64,000 nt of DNA from Mycobacterium sp. IS-836 (GTDB lineage Bacteria; Actinomycetota; Actinomycetes; Mycobacteriales; Mycobacteriaceae). The translations under genes were made by a program, and so were the position numbers. Position 1 is the stretch's first letter, and each line of letters opens with the position of its first letter. The stretch is from assembly GCF_001954275.1 (NCBI RefSeq), contig NZ_MBEU01000068.1, positions 124,001-188,000 on the forward strand, given 5' to 3'. This document shows positions 1 to 8,896 of the stretch, one piece after another. The notes under the pieces were generated by a model that worked only from the letters and a program-made list of their open reading frames with translations, had not been told where the DNA came from and did no database searches.

Positions 1-644
1 ACCCAGAAGAACGGCATCGGGAGATACAGGCGCGTGTCGGTGGTGATGCAGCGCGCCGCCAGGCCCGACTCGACCGCGCCCAATGCGTTGCCATGCGAGT
101 GGATGACGCCCTTGGGCGCTCCGCTGCTGCCAGAGGTGAACATGATGACCAGCGGATCGGAAGGGGTGACCGTTTCGGTCATCGCGTCGACGATCCGGCG
201 AGCACCCTCGCCGGCCCCGGCGTCGTCAAACCGGTCGGCAGGCCAAACTTCGCGTAGGGCGGGAAGTTCGAGCCGCGGCATGGAGCAGACGTCGTCCAGG
301 TAGCGATGGCCGCGGAATTCCTCGACGCTCACCAGGAACTGCACCGAGGCGGCCCGTAGCTGGGCGACCAGTTCGCCCGCTTGCAGCAGCGTGCTCAGCG
401 GAACCAGCACGGCGCCAATGCGGGTCAGGGCGACGGCCACCTGCACCCAGCGCACGGAGTTGGGCATGATGAGCCCGACTCGCGTGCCCTTTCCGACGCC
501 GGCGTCGACGAAGGTCGCGGCCAAATCGCGCGTGGTTGTGTCGAGTTCGAGGTAGCTGATCCTGGTCGTCGGGTCGATCACCATCGGCTTGGCGCCGTGC
601 TGTGTGGCACGCGACCTGACCAGCCGGTCGATGGTGTCAGGCAT
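1..644 (-). CDS. Acyl-CoA synthetase (AMP-binding), C-terminus cut by window edge
   Basis: The gene reads leftward out of the window, so only the first 214 residues are visible. It is an ANL-superfamily acid:CoA ligase: the adenylate-forming P-loop TSGSSGAPKGV lies at residues 170-180 and is followed by IHSHGNAL. The start is the ATG at 644, which overlaps the stop of the preceding synthetase by 8 bases (ATGCCTGA), so translation is probably coupled. It is the third of three consecutive synthetases at the end of a six-gene minus-strand operon of ligases and crotonases. The expected role is ATP-dependent activation of a carboxylic acid to its CoA thioester in the cytosol; the substrate is unknown. 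The C-terminal catalytic lysine lies outside the window. Confidence 0.9.
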   Translation of the reverse strand, partial: MPDTIDRLVRSRATQHGAKPMVIDPTTRISYLELDTTTRDLAATFVDAGVGKGTRVGLIMPNSVRWVQVAVALTRIGAVLVPLSTLLQAGELVAQLRAASVQFLVSVEEFRGHRYLDDVCSMPRLELPALREVWPADRFDDAGAGEGARRIVDAMTETVTPSDPLVIMFTSGSSGAPKGVIHSHGNALGAVESGLAARCITTDTRLYLPMPFFW

Positions 645-2187
645 CGAACAGCTTCCTGAGCCGGTGCGTGTCGACCTTGCCGCTGGACAGCAGCGGTATT
701 TCGGCACGGGTCAGGGCGGCGAATCGCCTCGGAATTTTGTACGCCGACAATTCGGCCTTGAGCCGCTCTCGCAACGCGCCTTCGTCGATATTGGGTTGGA
801 CAACGACAGCCGCAACCAACTCCCCCCGCTCGGCGTCCGGTATGCCCACGACGTGCGCCTCGGCGCCGGTGACCTTGGCGATGGCCTTCTCCACCTCGGC
901 CGCCGAGACGTTGGCGCCCGCCGTTTTGATCATTGCGCTGAGCCGGCCGGCGAAATAAAAGAAGCCGTCCGCATCGACGCGCACCAAATCGCCGGTGTGG
1001 AACCAGCCGTCGGCGTCGAAGCATTCCTCGCGGCTGCGCTTGTAATACCGCTGCATCACGTACGGCCCGCGGATGCACAGCTCCCCGACTCCCGCGGAAT
1101 CCGGGTCGACGACCATGGTCTCGAATCCGGGCGCCGGCTTGCCGAACGACCCGCGCCGCGATTCGGGTTGATCGGATTCGTCGCCGCTGATCAATACGAC
1201 GCTGCCGGCCTCGGTCATGCCCAGCATGTTGTGACGCAGCTCCGGGTCGGCCGGGCGAATATCGGGCGGCATGATCGGGTACAGGTTGCCCCGGCGCATC
1301 GAGGACAGATCGCGTTCGGCGAAGCTCGGATGGTTGGTCAGGTGAGCGACCGCCGCGGCAAAACCGTTGGTCATGGTTGGCTTTTCGGCCTCCAGCAGGT
1401 CGAGCGTCTCGCCGGCTCCGCTGGCGTCAGAGCCGGCGTTGGAGCACACCAGCGTCGACCCGGCAACCAACGTGGCCAGCAGGCCGAACGCGAACCCGCC
1501 GATCCAGAAGAACGGCGAATTGCATAACAGCTTGTCGGCCGCGGTCAAGCCGCGGATCTCGTTGAGGTTTTGCTGATGTTCGAGCAGGGCGGCGTGGGTG
1601 TGCACCACTCCTTTGGGAGCGCTAGCCGATCCCGACGTGTAGACGACGGCCAGCGGATCGCAGCCGTCGACATCCTGTTCCATCGCGGCCAGCAGCGCGG
1701 GCTCGACGGACGCGGCCAGCCCGCACACGCGCTCGTGCGTGAGCGCAACGCGGCGCAGTTGTGGTGCGGCGGTGACGAACAGGCGTTCGCCCGAATCGAA
1801 GCGGGGGTCGGCCAGCGCCCCGGCGATTCGTTCCGCGTAGTGGTGAGAGCGGAACGATTCGGCGCTCAAGAGAATTTCGACGTCGCTGTGGACCAGTTGC
1901 TCGCGCAGCTCGCGAGCGGTGACGAAAGTCGAAAACGGGATCACGACGGCGCCGATTCGCGCGGCCGCGAGCATCCCGACGATGAACTCGGGGCCGTTTG
2001 GGTAGAGCAGGCCGACATGGGTTCCCTTGCCTGCGCCGAGGGCGATCAGCCCGCGGGCGAGCTCGGCCGACCGCCGATCGGCCTCGGCGTAGGTGATGCG
2101 GTCGGAGTCGGAGACCAGAAGCGGGTGGTCACCGCGCGGCTGCGCCTGGGTCCGCAGGATACCGGCGACCGTCAACTCACTGGGCAT
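637..2187 (-). CDS. Acyl-CoA synthetase (AMP-binding)
   Basis: A 516-residue member of the AMP-dependent synthetase/ligase family that would make acyl-CoA through an acyl-adenylate. The P-loop at residues 184-193 reads TSGSASAPKG, slightly off the usual TSGSTGxPKG. The C-terminal domain ends with the A10-type motif SSGK, its lysine at residue 504. A longer reading frame extends upstream to 2406, but I chose the ATG at 2187 because homology begins there and it overlaps the upstream synthetase stop by 11 bases. It sits second in the three-ligase run. Its closeness in style to the next gene downstream suggests a local duplication or related substrates (inference). Confidence 0.92.
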   Translation of the reverse strand: MPSELTVAGILRTQAQPRGDHPLLVSDSDRITYAEADRRSAELARGLIALGAGKGTHVGLLYPNGPEFIVGMLAAARIGAVVIPFSTFVTARELREQLVHSDVEILLSAESFRSHHYAERIAGALADPRFDSGERLFVTAAPQLRRVALTHERVCGLAASVEPALLAAMEQDVDGCDPLAVVYTSGSASAPKGVVHTHAALLEHQQNLNEIRGLTAADKLLCNSPFFWIGGFAFGLLATLVAGSTLVCSNAGSDASGAGETLDLLEAEKPTMTNGFAAAVAHLTNHPSFAERDLSSMRRGNLYPIMPPDIRPADPELRHNMLGMTEAGSVVLISGDESDQPESRRGSFGKPAPGFETMVVDPDSAGVGELCIRGPYVMQRYYKRSREECFDADGWFHTGDLVRVDADGFFYFAGRLSAMIKTAGANVSAAEVEKAIAKVTGAEAHVVGIPDAERGELVAAVVVQPNIDEGALRERLKAELSAYKIPRRFAALTRAEIPLLSSGKVDTHRLRKLFDA

Positions 2188-3652
2188 GGTCTCGCTGCGC
2201 GGCGGATTCGTCGAAGAAACGTTGGACCGCACGCAGATCGGCTTTACCCGACGGTGTTCGCGGGATCGTGTCGACGATCGCAATTTCGGTCGGAATCTCG
2301 TAGCGGGCCAGTCGCGTTCGCAGATACTCCACCAGCGCGTCGGCGTCGGTGTATTCGGCTTCGCGCAGTTCCACCACGGCGACCGGAGTCTCCCCGAGCC
2401 GTTCATCGGGTCGCCCGACCACCGCGGCGCCCGCCACCGCAGGGTGGCCCTCGAGCGCGACGCGCACGTCGTCGGGCATGACCTTGAACCCGCCGCGGAT
2501 GATCGCTTGATCGGCCCGCCCGACGATCCACACGAAGCCGTCGGCGTCGATTCGCGCCATATCCGTGGTCCGCATCCACGTTGCCGACGGCCCGAGTTGC
2601 CCGGGTTTCACCTCGAGCAGGCCCACCCGGTCCGGCTCGAGCGTCTTGCCGTCATCGCCGACCACCCGCAGCTGCGCACCCGGGTTGGCCCGGCCCACGC
2701 TGCCACGTTTTGCGCGCCAGAACTTCTGGTAGTCGGTGAGCGTCCAGCCGGCCACTCCTCCGCCGAATTCGGTTGCGGCATAGGAGGTCAACACGGGGAT
2801 GCCGTATTTGTCGGTGAAGGCGTCGGCGTCGTCGGCTGAGAGCGGAGCCGTGCCGCAGGTGACCGCCCGAATGCTGTCCAGGTCGGCCCGCGGCAGATCG
2901 GAGTGCAACACCGTCCGCAATGCCGCCGGTACCAGCGAAACCGCGCGGGGCCGGTGCTTGCGCACCGCTTCGGCCCAGGCGTTGAGTTCGAATCTTTCTA
3001 GCAGCACAAACGGTCTCGCTTCGGCGATGCATTGCAGAACGCGGAACACACCGCCGATGTGCACCAGCGGGGAATTGACGATCGCGACTCCGCGCCTGAG
3101 CTGGGTGGGCGCCGAAGCGTTCTCCGGAGCGGGACCCATCACGCTGCGCGCCAGCATGTCGTAGCTGAGGTCGACTCGCTTGGGAGTGCCGGTGGTTCCG
3201 CTGGTCAGCATCCGTACCGCCACGCCGGGTGGGTCGGCGGTGTGCGGCGTCGGTCGCGGCGACCCGCCGGCATCGTCCAACGCGCCCGAGATCGCGACGG
3301 TCCGGGTCTCCGGGCTGACCAGCGTCGCCAGGTCGTCGGGTTCGCCGAGGACCAATGGCAGTTGTAGCGCGGCGATATCGGCTCGGGTGCGCTCATCGCC
3401 CCGAGATGGGTTGATGGTGACCACAGTTCCGCCGCCCAGCAGCACACCGAGGAATGCCGCGACGTGCGCCGGCCGGTTGCGCAGCAGCATCCCGATCCCG
3501 GCCTTGTGGTTGGCGGTGAGGGACGCGACATGCGATGCCGCATCGCCAACTTGACGCCACGACAACCACTGGCCATCATACTCGATGGCGTGCGAGTCCG
3601 GCTGCAGGTCAAGTACTTCCGCGATGCGCTGGCTGAGTGGGTGAGGAGGCAT
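2177..3652 (-). CDS. Acyl-CoA synthetase (AMP-binding), divergent P-loop
   Basis: A 491-residue ANL-family ligase. The phosphate-binding loop at residues 150-160 is TSGTTGTPKRV, with arginine where glycine is usual after PK. The C-terminal lysine is K470 in TPSGKAD. The start ATG at 3652 shares one base with the stop of the upstream crotonase (TGATG), so the genes are cotranscribed. It is shorter than long-chain FadD enzymes (over 540 residues), closer in size to ligases acting on short, aromatic or cyclic acids. The substrate is not identifiable from sequence. Confidence 0.9.
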   Translation of the reverse strand: MPPHPLSQRIAEVLDLQPDSHAIEYDGQWLSWRQVGDAASHVASLTANHKAGIGMLLRNRPAHVAAFLGVLLGGGTVVTINPSRGDERTRADIAALQLPLVLGEPDDLATLVSPETRTVAISGALDDAGGSPRPTPHTADPPGVAVRMLTSGTTGTPKRVDLSYDMLARSVMGPAPENASAPTQLRRGVAIVNSPLVHIGGVFRVLQCIAEARPFVLLERFELNAWAEAVRKHRPRAVSLVPAALRTVLHSDLPRADLDSIRAVTCGTAPLSADDADAFTDKYGIPVLTSYAATEFGGGVAGWTLTDYQKFWRAKRGSVGRANPGAQLRVVGDDGKTLEPDRVGLLEVKPGQLGPSATWMRTTDMARIDADGFVWIVGRADQAIIRGGFKVMPDDVRVALEGHPAVAGAAVVGRPDERLGETPVAVVELREAEYTDADALVEYLRTRLARYEIPTEIAIVDTIPRTPSGKADLRAVQRFFDESAAQRDHAQ

Positions 3653-4434
3653 CAGCGGATCTTCGGCTGGCGGGGGCCCTCGCTCTGCTGGGTGGCTAAC
3701 TCGGCGGTGCCGAGCGGGTTTCCCAGCCGGGTGTAGATCAGCCCCTGCTCCAATGCTGCTCGATACGGCTTGTCCAGCGACTCCCAGATCGCCTTCACGG
3801 TGCCCTGGGTCGCCGACGGCGGCTTGGCGGCGATCGCCGCGGCGATGTCACGGGCACGGTCCCACAGCTGGTCGGGAGAGACAACCTCCGATACCAAGCC
3901 GATTCGCAGCGCGGTGTCGGCACCGACCCGTTCGTCGTTGCCCATGAGCGCGATCCGCAGCGTCTGACCCAGACCGATGCGCCGCATCAGGCCGATCGGC
4001 TCCAACGCGCAGACCAGGCCGGCCGACACGTGTGAATCGAAAAACGTTGCATCCGTTGAGCAGATGACCACGTCGGATTCGTTGAGGAAGTAGAACGCGC
4101 CCGCGGTGCACATGCCCTGGACGGCGCATACCACGGGTTTGAACATCTTCTGCCACTTGGGGCTGAGCGCCTCGCCGGGATCTTCGTGGTTCCAGACGTT
4201 TTCGGGTTGGCCGTAGGGCGTCTTGATGTCCAGGCCGGCACTGAACGCCCGGTCGCCGGCCGCCCGCAGCACGACCGCGTGCACCGAGTCATCGAGTTTG
4301 ACCACGCGCCAGGCTTCGGCCATCTCCTCGCACATGGTTCGGTTGAACGCGTTGAGTTGGTCGGGCCGATTCAGTGTGATGGTCGCGACGTGGTCGGAGG
4401 GGTCGACGTCGAGCAGGATGGTTTCGAAATTCAT
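3652..4434 (-). CDS. Enoyl-CoA hydratase/isomerase family protein lacking both usual glutamates
   Basis: A crotonase-fold protein of 260 residues from the ATG at 4434, which forms an ATGA overlap with the upstream crotonase. An in-frame start 4 codons earlier (4446) is possible. The N-terminal TITLNRPDQLNAFN and the middle SAGLDIK and VQGMCTAGAF segments match the CoA-binding and oxyanion-hole regions. The two glutamates of classical hydratases are absent: the first is in a GAFYFLNESD context, and the second is replaced by histidine in DSHVSAGL. Hydration is therefore not assured; isomerase, hydrolase or retro-Claisen chemistry are alternatives. It belongs to the operon of three crotonases and three ligases. 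Confidence 0.9.
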   Translation of the reverse strand: MNFETILLDVDPSDHVATITLNRPDQLNAFNRTMCEEMAEAWRVVKLDDSVHAVVLRAAGDRAFSAGLDIKTPYGQPENVWNHEDPGEALSPKWQKMFKPVVCAVQGMCTAGAFYFLNESDVVICSTDATFFDSHVSAGLVCALEPIGLMRRIGLGQTLRIALMGNDERVGADTALRIGLVSEVVSPDQLWDRARDIAAAIAAKPPSATQGTVKAIWESLDKPYRAALEQGLIYTRLGNPLGTAELATQQSEGPRQPKIR

Positions 4435-5243
4435 CGACACTGCCAATCCGGCTTCCGCTTTTCCACGAAGGCCTTAGGCCCCTCGAGAGAATCCTCGGTG
4501 TGCAGGTTGCGTTCGCGGAATGACTCGGCCAGCATTTCGGCTTCGTGCAGTGGCAGGTCCAGGCCTTTGATAATGGCGAGCCGGGTGCCCCGGACCGCCA
4601 GTGGCGCATTGGAGTTGACGATGTCCGCGATCTCGTGGGCGCGTTCCAGCAGACGGTCGTGTTCGACGACCTCGCTGATCAGCCCAAGCTCGTATGCCCG
4701 CCGTGCGTTCATCCGCTCGTGCTTGCCCATGAGAGCCATGCGCAGGGCAATCGAGCGCGGCAACACCCGCGCCACCCGGACCACCTCACGCCCGGCCACG
4801 AGCCCGATGCTGACATGGGGATCGAAGAACGTCGCTTTGTCCGACGCGATGACAATGTCTCCAGTGGTGACCCAATCCAGCCCGGCGCCACAACACAATC
4901 CGTTGATCGCCGCGAGCACCGGCTTGGCCATCGTGCGAAACGGCGGTGTGCCCTCCTGCGGTGCCTCCCACTGTTCGTAGGTCGACAAATACGGCCGTTC
5001 GTTGATCACCTTGCCGTCGCCCGGAATGGCTTTCACGTCGGCCCCGGTGCAGAAGGCGCGTCCGGTGCCGGTCACGACGAGCAGCCACACCCTCTCGTCG
5101 TTCTCGGCCTCGTCGTAGGCGGCCCGCAGCTCGGTGATCATGTGCGGGCTTAGCGCGTTGAGGGCCTCCGGCCGGTTCAGCGTGATGGTGGCCGTGTGCC
5201 CGTCGACGTCGTAGTTGATGGTGTCGAACGAGTCAGTAGGCAT
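4431..5243 (-). CDS. Enoyl-CoA hydratase/isomerase family protein
   Basis: A 270-residue crotonase homologous to its downstream neighbour. TITLNRPEALNALS, FCTGADVKAI and AAINGLCCGAGLDW give the fold and the oxyanion hole. The first catalytic position is aspartate (D123) and the second histidine (H143, in FDPHVSIGL) instead of the two glutamates of rat mitochondrial hydratase. The DPHVS signature is shared with the next gene, so the pair are probably diverged duplicates or partners in one pathway. It is separated from the upstream crotonase by only 9 bases. Cytosolic beta-oxidation or ring-opening of an acyl-CoA is the expected setting. Confidence 0.9.
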   Translation of the reverse strand: MPTDSFDTINYDVDGHTATITLNRPEALNALSPHMITELRAAYDEAENDERVWLLVVTGTGRAFCTGADVKAIPGDGKVINERPYLSTYEQWEAPQEGTPPFRTMAKPVLAAINGLCCGAGLDWVTTGDIVIASDKATFFDPHVSIGLVAGREVVRVARVLPRSIALRMALMGKHERMNARRAYELGLISEVVEHDRLLERAHEIADIVNSNAPLAVRGTRLAIIKGLDLPLHEAEMLAESFRERNLHTEDSLEGPKAFVEKRKPDWQCR

Positions 5244-5252
5244 ACCTGCTCC

Positions 5253-6068
5253 TCATCGGCCGTTGAACTTCGGGGCGCGGCGTTGCCGAAAGGCGTCCAG
5301 GCCTTCTTTGAAATCGCTTGTCCGACACGATAGTTCCAGATTGAACAGCTCCTGGGTCAGGGACTGGCTCAGCGTCGCATCCTGACCGAAGCCCAGCGCT
5401 TGCTTGGCCAGCCCGAGTGCGACCGTCGGCCCGCCTGCCAGCCGCCCCACCAATTCCTCGGCGGTGCCGTCGAGTTCGGCGGGCCTTACCGCCTGATGAA
5501 TCAATCCCCAGTCGGCGGCATCCGTCGCGCTGACTTTCTCGCCGAGCAGCAGCATTCGCCTGGCCCGGGCCAGGCCGACCAGCCGGGGGAGCAGCCAGGT
5601 CGAGCCGGAATCAGGGCTGAAGCCACGGTCGACGAACGGCTCCCAGAACACCGCGTCGGTCGCGGCCACGGTGAAGTCGGCGGCCAGCGCCACGTTGCAG
5701 CCAAACCCCACCGCCCGTCCCTGCACGCTGCACACCACCGGCAGTTGAATGCTTCCGACGAGCTCGATCACCCGGTGGGCTTCGTGGGGAACGCGCCTCA
5801 CCAGATCGCCCGTACGCGGGCGTTGCCGATCGTTGGTGGCCACCCAATCGACACCCGCACAGAAGTCGTCTCCGGCGCCCCGAAGGTGAATCGCCCGCAG
5901 CGAGTCGTCGGCGGCGGCATCGGTCAACGCCTCGACCAAAGTCCCGATCATCAATTGGGTCAACGAATTACGCCGGGATGGCCGGTCGAGCGTGAGCCGC
6001 AAGACCGCGCCGTCTCGGCGCGCACTCACCGAACCCTCGGCACCGGCCTTCTCGGCCTCGTGACTCAC
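5253..6068 (-). CDS. Enoyl-CoA hydratase/isomerase, PaaG-like
   Basis: A 271-residue crotonase and the first gene of the leftward operon. RGFSPDSGSTWLLPR, with D153, matches the aspartate signature of PaaG/enoyl-CoA isomerase types rather than the two-glutamate hydratases, so double-bond or oxepin-type isomerisation is more likely than hydration (family knowledge; substrate unknown). I chose GTG at 6068: a GGAGAAAGG ribosome site lies upstream, whereas the alternative ATG at 6107 falls inside the 6095-6113 operator and -10 region and would probably not be transcribed. Expression is likely controlled by that site. Confidence 0.87.
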   Translation of the reverse strand: MSHEAEKAGAEGSVSARRDGAVLRLTLDRPSRRNSLTQLMIGTLVEALTDAAADDSLRAIHLRGAGDDFCAGVDWVATNDRQRPRTGDLVRRVPHEAHRVIELVGSIQLPVVCSVQGRAVGFGCNVALAADFTVAATDAVFWEPFVDRGFSPDSGSTWLLPRLVGLARARRMLLLGEKVSATDAADWGLIHQAVRPAELDGTAEELVGRLAGGPTVALGLAKQALGFGQDATLSQSLTQELFNLELSCRTSDFKEGLDAFRQRRAPKFNGR

Positions 6069-6094
6069 CGTCGAATCCGGCCTTTCTCCGCCGA

Positions 6095-6113
6095 TACGGT
6101 TACCCATACAGTA
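6095..6113. promoter_or_regulatory. Operator site A of the shared 19-bp motif
   Basis: TACGGTTACCCATACAGTA fits TACNGTA-N5-TACNGTA, with the left half imperfect. It lies between the divergent crotonase (minus) and thioesterase (plus) genes. On the minus strand TACTGT also fits a mycobacterial -10 (TANNNT), placing transcription start just before the GTG at 6068. Confidence 0.6.
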
Positions 6114-6201
6114 GGCAATACGATTGATACGCTGTATAAGTTAGCAAGGAAACGCTGCCGACGGAAATATCCCGGGTCTGACCCGGCGAAAAGAGGGAAG
6201 C

Positions 6202-6909
6202 ATGGCCTTCGAGCGAGGGCAGGCCGCGCCCGCCTCGGCGGGCACTCACGCTGCCAGTCCGGACGCCAAATTCGGCGAGGCCCCGCTGGCCCAGACCATG
6301 GCCGCCGCTGGCGCCATGCGGCGCCTCAGCTCGCTGCTGCTCAGCCTCGAGCACGATCACCCGACGGTCGACGTCATGCTGGCCAGGTTCGCCGAATGGG
6401 AAAGCGAGCTGGACGCCGCCGCACCGACGGACTACGCGCCCCGAATCGGTGAGATGGACGACGATCCCCGGCGGGTCTATCTCAATCACGCCACCGACAT
6501 CGGCGCCTACAACCCGTGCTTTCCGGAGTATGGGTTCGACCGTCTCGACGCCGAGACGGCCGGCGGCCGCGTCGCCTTTCCCGTCGTTTACGAAGGGCCG
6601 CCCGGACTGGTGCACGGCGGCTTTCTGGGCGTCTTTTTCGACTGCGTCATACAGCATCACAATTGCGTCACCGGGCTTTCCGGCAAGACGCGATCGCTGC
6701 TCGTGACGTTCCGCCGCCCCACGCCGCTCCTGACCGAGCTGCGGTTCGACATCGTTCGCTCGCCGGCCGAACGGGGGATCACGTCGACGGCCCGGCTCCT
6801 GCTCGACGACGAAGTGCTGTGCATCGGTGAGGTCAACACGTTGGCCTCGCCGCCGGAGAAACTGACCGGATTCAAATTCGGCAGGCGGCGAAAGGAATCC
6901 GACGGATGA
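6202..6909 (+). CDS. PaaI-type hotdog-fold thioesterase
   Basis: A 235-residue protein with a hotdog domain in its C-terminal two-thirds. The PaaI/4HBT signature is LVHGGFLGVFFD (HGG at 138-140, D147), the usual nucleophile-activating loop of acyl-CoA thioesterases. The first 80 or so residues are a less conserved helical extension. GGGAAG before the ATG is a good ribosome site. It overlaps the next crotonase by ATGA, so the two work together, probably releasing CoA from an intermediate or clearing dead-end thioesters. It is transcribed away from operator A. Confidence 0.87.
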   Translation: MAFERGQAAPASAGTHAASPDAKFGEAPLAQTMAAAGAMRRLSSLLLSLEHDHPTVDVMLARFAEWESELDAAAPTDYAPRIGEMDDDPRRVYLNHATDIGAYNPCFPEYGFDRLDAETAGGRVAFPVVYEGPPGLVHGGFLGVFFDCVIQHHNCVTGLSGKTRSLLVTFRRPTPLLTELRFDIVRSPAERGITSTARLLLDDEVLCIGEVNTLASPPEKLTGFKFGRRRKESDG

Positions 6910-7799
6910 CTGCCTCGGGCGACCCGGACGATCGTGTACTTTTCGACGTCGATCCGGAGCGGCGAATCGCGACGATCACGCTGAACAATCCCACGCAACG
7001 CAACTCCTACGATGCCGCCATGCGCGACGCCGTCGCCCGTTACCTGGATCGCGTGGCCGACGACGACGACCTCACGGTGGTCCTGCTGCGCGGGGCCGAC
7101 GGCGTCTTCAGCACCGGCGCCGACATGAACAACGCGTACGGCTGGTATGGCAAGGAGGGCGGCCAGGACGATGAGGCGGCCAAGCGCCGTCCCAGCCAGC
7201 GCAGGCGACTCACCGTGGACCGCAAGTCATTTGGCTTCTACCACAACTTGCTGGGCTTCCCCAAGGTAACGGTCGGTGAGATCGCCGGCTACGCCCTGGG
7301 CGGCGGCTTCGAGATGGCGCTGATGACCGACATCTCCGTCATCGCGCGCGACACCAAGATCGGCATGCCGGCGACGCGCTTCCTCGGGCCCGCGCTCGGC
7401 AGCCTGCACATGTTCTTCCACCGGCTGGGACCCGTGCTGGCCCGGCGTCTGCTGCTGACCGGCGACGTAATCGAAGCCGGCGACATCGAGCAGCTCGGAA
7501 TCTTCACTGACACATGCGATCCCGGCTACGTCACGGTGCGCGCCCAGTACTGGGCGGAGAAGGCGGCCAAGATGCCGGCGGATGGAGTCGTCATCGCCAA
7601 GGAGGCGTTCCGCCTCGTCGAGCAGACCCAGGCGTACCAGGGCGAGGAGGTGGCGAGCTATCTGTTCCACGCCTTCGGCACCAACTTGCAGTTCGGGCCG
7701 GACGAATTCAACTTCGTCAAGACCCGCGCACAGCACGGCACCAAGGAAGCATTTCGGCTACGTGATGAGCACTTCCACGTGCCGGAACCCGAAGCGTGA
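6906..7799 (+). CDS. Enoyl-CoA hydratase/isomerase family protein
   Basis: A 297-residue crotonase. The CoA-binding segment STGADMNNAY and the helix GYALGGGFEMALMTD are intact, keeping the first catalytic glutamate (E136), while the second is alanine in MPATRFLGP. An inserted charged loop at about residues 80-105 (YGKEGGQDDEAAKRRPSQRRR) is longer than in standard hydratases. It is translationally coupled to the upstream thioesterase. One glutamate is typical of crotonases doing isomerisation, dehalogenation or hydrolysis as well as hydration, so the exact reaction is open. Confidence 0.9.
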   Translation: MTASGDPDDRVLFDVDPERRIATITLNNPTQRNSYDAAMRDAVARYLDRVADDDDLTVVLLRGADGVFSTGADMNNAYGWYGKEGGQDDEAAKRRPSQRRRLTVDRKSFGFYHNLLGFPKVTVGEIAGYALGGGFEMALMTDISVIARDTKIGMPATRFLGPALGSLHMFFHRLGPVLARRLLLTGDVIEAGDIEQLGIFTDTCDPGYVTVRAQYWAEKAAKMPADGVVIAKEAFRLVEQTQAYQGEEVASYLFHAFGTNLQFGPDEFNFVKTRAQHGTKEAFRLRDEHFHVPEPEA

Positions 7800-7828
7800 T
7801 AACCCGATTCGATTGGGCCAGCCGGGGG

Positions 7829-8641
7829 CTAACGTGCCGCAGCCGCCTTGCTTCGCGCCCGCTGAGCGGGTGACTTGGCCGCCTTGCGTTGCCGCGACGG
7901 CGCCGACTTGGCGCCCTTCGCCCCCTTGCCCTCTTCGATCAACCGGTCGGCGTGGTCGAGGATGCAGTTGAGGCCGTATTCGAAATTGGTCTCGTCGGGA
8001 GCCCCGATGCGGTGGCCGATTCCGGTGACTTGGGCCAGCAGGGGAGTGGTCCCGGGATCGATGGCGACGGCGTCCTCGATTGCGCGCTGTCCGAGGTCCG
8101 TCGATTGGTTCTTTTCGTAGAGCCGCTGCAGCACCACCGACCCGCGGACGTGCATCGAAATCGCGGAGTAGGTGTCAAAGGCATCCTCGGGCGTCAGGCC
8201 GGCCTCGACCAGGTTGGCGATCGCTTTTTCCATCTCCTGGGCCCCCAGGCGGGCGGCTTTGGGGCTGAGCGCCGCGCGAATCAGAATCAGGTCGCACAGA
8301 ATTGGGTTGCCCATGAACGTCTTACGCATCAAACGTGCGTGGTTGCGCAAAGTCTCGCGCCAGTCGTTCGCTTCGACGTACGGGGTGGCAAACACGTACT
8401 TGCTCAAGGCGCGATCGGTCATCGCGTTGAGCAGATCGTCCTTCTTGCGGAAGTACCAGTAGATGCTGGTGACGCCGACGCCGAGGTGTTTGCCGAGCAG
8501 CGGCATGCTCAGGTTGTCGATCGATACCTGCTCTGCGAGTTCGAATGCGCCGCTGATGATGTCATCGGGATTGATGGATCCGCGTTCGCGTCGCTGCCGC
8601 TTATCGGCGGTTGCCTGCTTTGCCACTACGGGCACCTCCAT
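7829..8641 (-). CDS. TetR-family transcriptional regulator with basic C-terminal tail
   Basis: A 270-residue TetR regulator. The helix-turn-helix spans residues 44-66, with the TetR hallmark TSIYWYFRKKDDLLNAM. The ligand-binding domain follows to about 235, then a Lys/Ala/Arg-rich tail (236-270), unusual for the family and reminiscent of nonspecific DNA-binding tails. I chose the ATG at 8641 because AGGA sits 9 bases upstream; a longer frame to 8857 would run through the operator at 8792-8810. It is the only regulator gene inside the 1-46 kb supercluster and is divergent from the SDR/aldolase operon, making it the best candidate for the protein that binds the repeated 19-bp motif (inference). 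Confidence 0.9.
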   Translation of the reverse strand: MEVPVVAKQATADKRQRRERGSINPDDIISGAFELAEQVSIDNLSMPLLGKHLGVGVTSIYWYFRKKDDLLNAMTDRALSKYVFATPYVEANDWRETLRNHARLMRKTFMGNPILCDLILIRAALSPKAARLGAQEMEKAIANLVEAGLTPEDAFDTYSAISMHVRGSVVLQRLYEKNQSTDLGQRAIEDAVAIDPGTTPLLAQVTGIGHRIGAPDETNFEYGLNCILDHADRLIEEGKGAKGAKSAPSRQRKAAKSPAQRARSKAAAAR

Positions 8642-8896
8642 CAAAATGTATCCTGCGTCTGCGGTCTGGAAGAACCGCGCCACCCGTGCAGGTGAATCTA
8701 CCGGCAGATCCTTTCCCACCTGCGCATACGCGGGCGTGTCGCTGTTCGCCTTTGACCAGTCAACTCGGCTCTCGTGCGGATTTCCATCTGCTACTGTAAT
8801 ACCTATCGTAGGCTTTTTGGTAAATAAGGCTGGACGGGCGAAGATGGCCGGGCGCAACCTTCTGGGTGAATCTCCCGATGAGCCGCGGATCGCGCC
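8642..8896. promoter_or_regulatory. Divergent intergenic region with operator site B (8792-8810)
   Basis: This 255-base region separates the TetR gene from the SDR gene. It contains TACTGTAATACCTATCGTA at 8792-8810, fitting TACNGTA-N5-TACNGTA. The site is about 150 bases from the TetR start and about 90 from the SDR start, a usual arrangement for autoregulation. No other supported gene lies here. Confidence 0.6.

Noticed and set aside
2187..2406. N-terminal extension of the second synthetase to 2406
   Set aside because: The extra 73 residues overlap the upstream ligase in another frame and show no ligase homology; the ATG at 2187 gives a normal start.
6107..6660. A 186-codon minus-strand frame (6100-6660) as a gene overlapping the thioesterase
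   Set aside because: It is antisense to the thioesterase gene; only its last few codons reach into the promoter.
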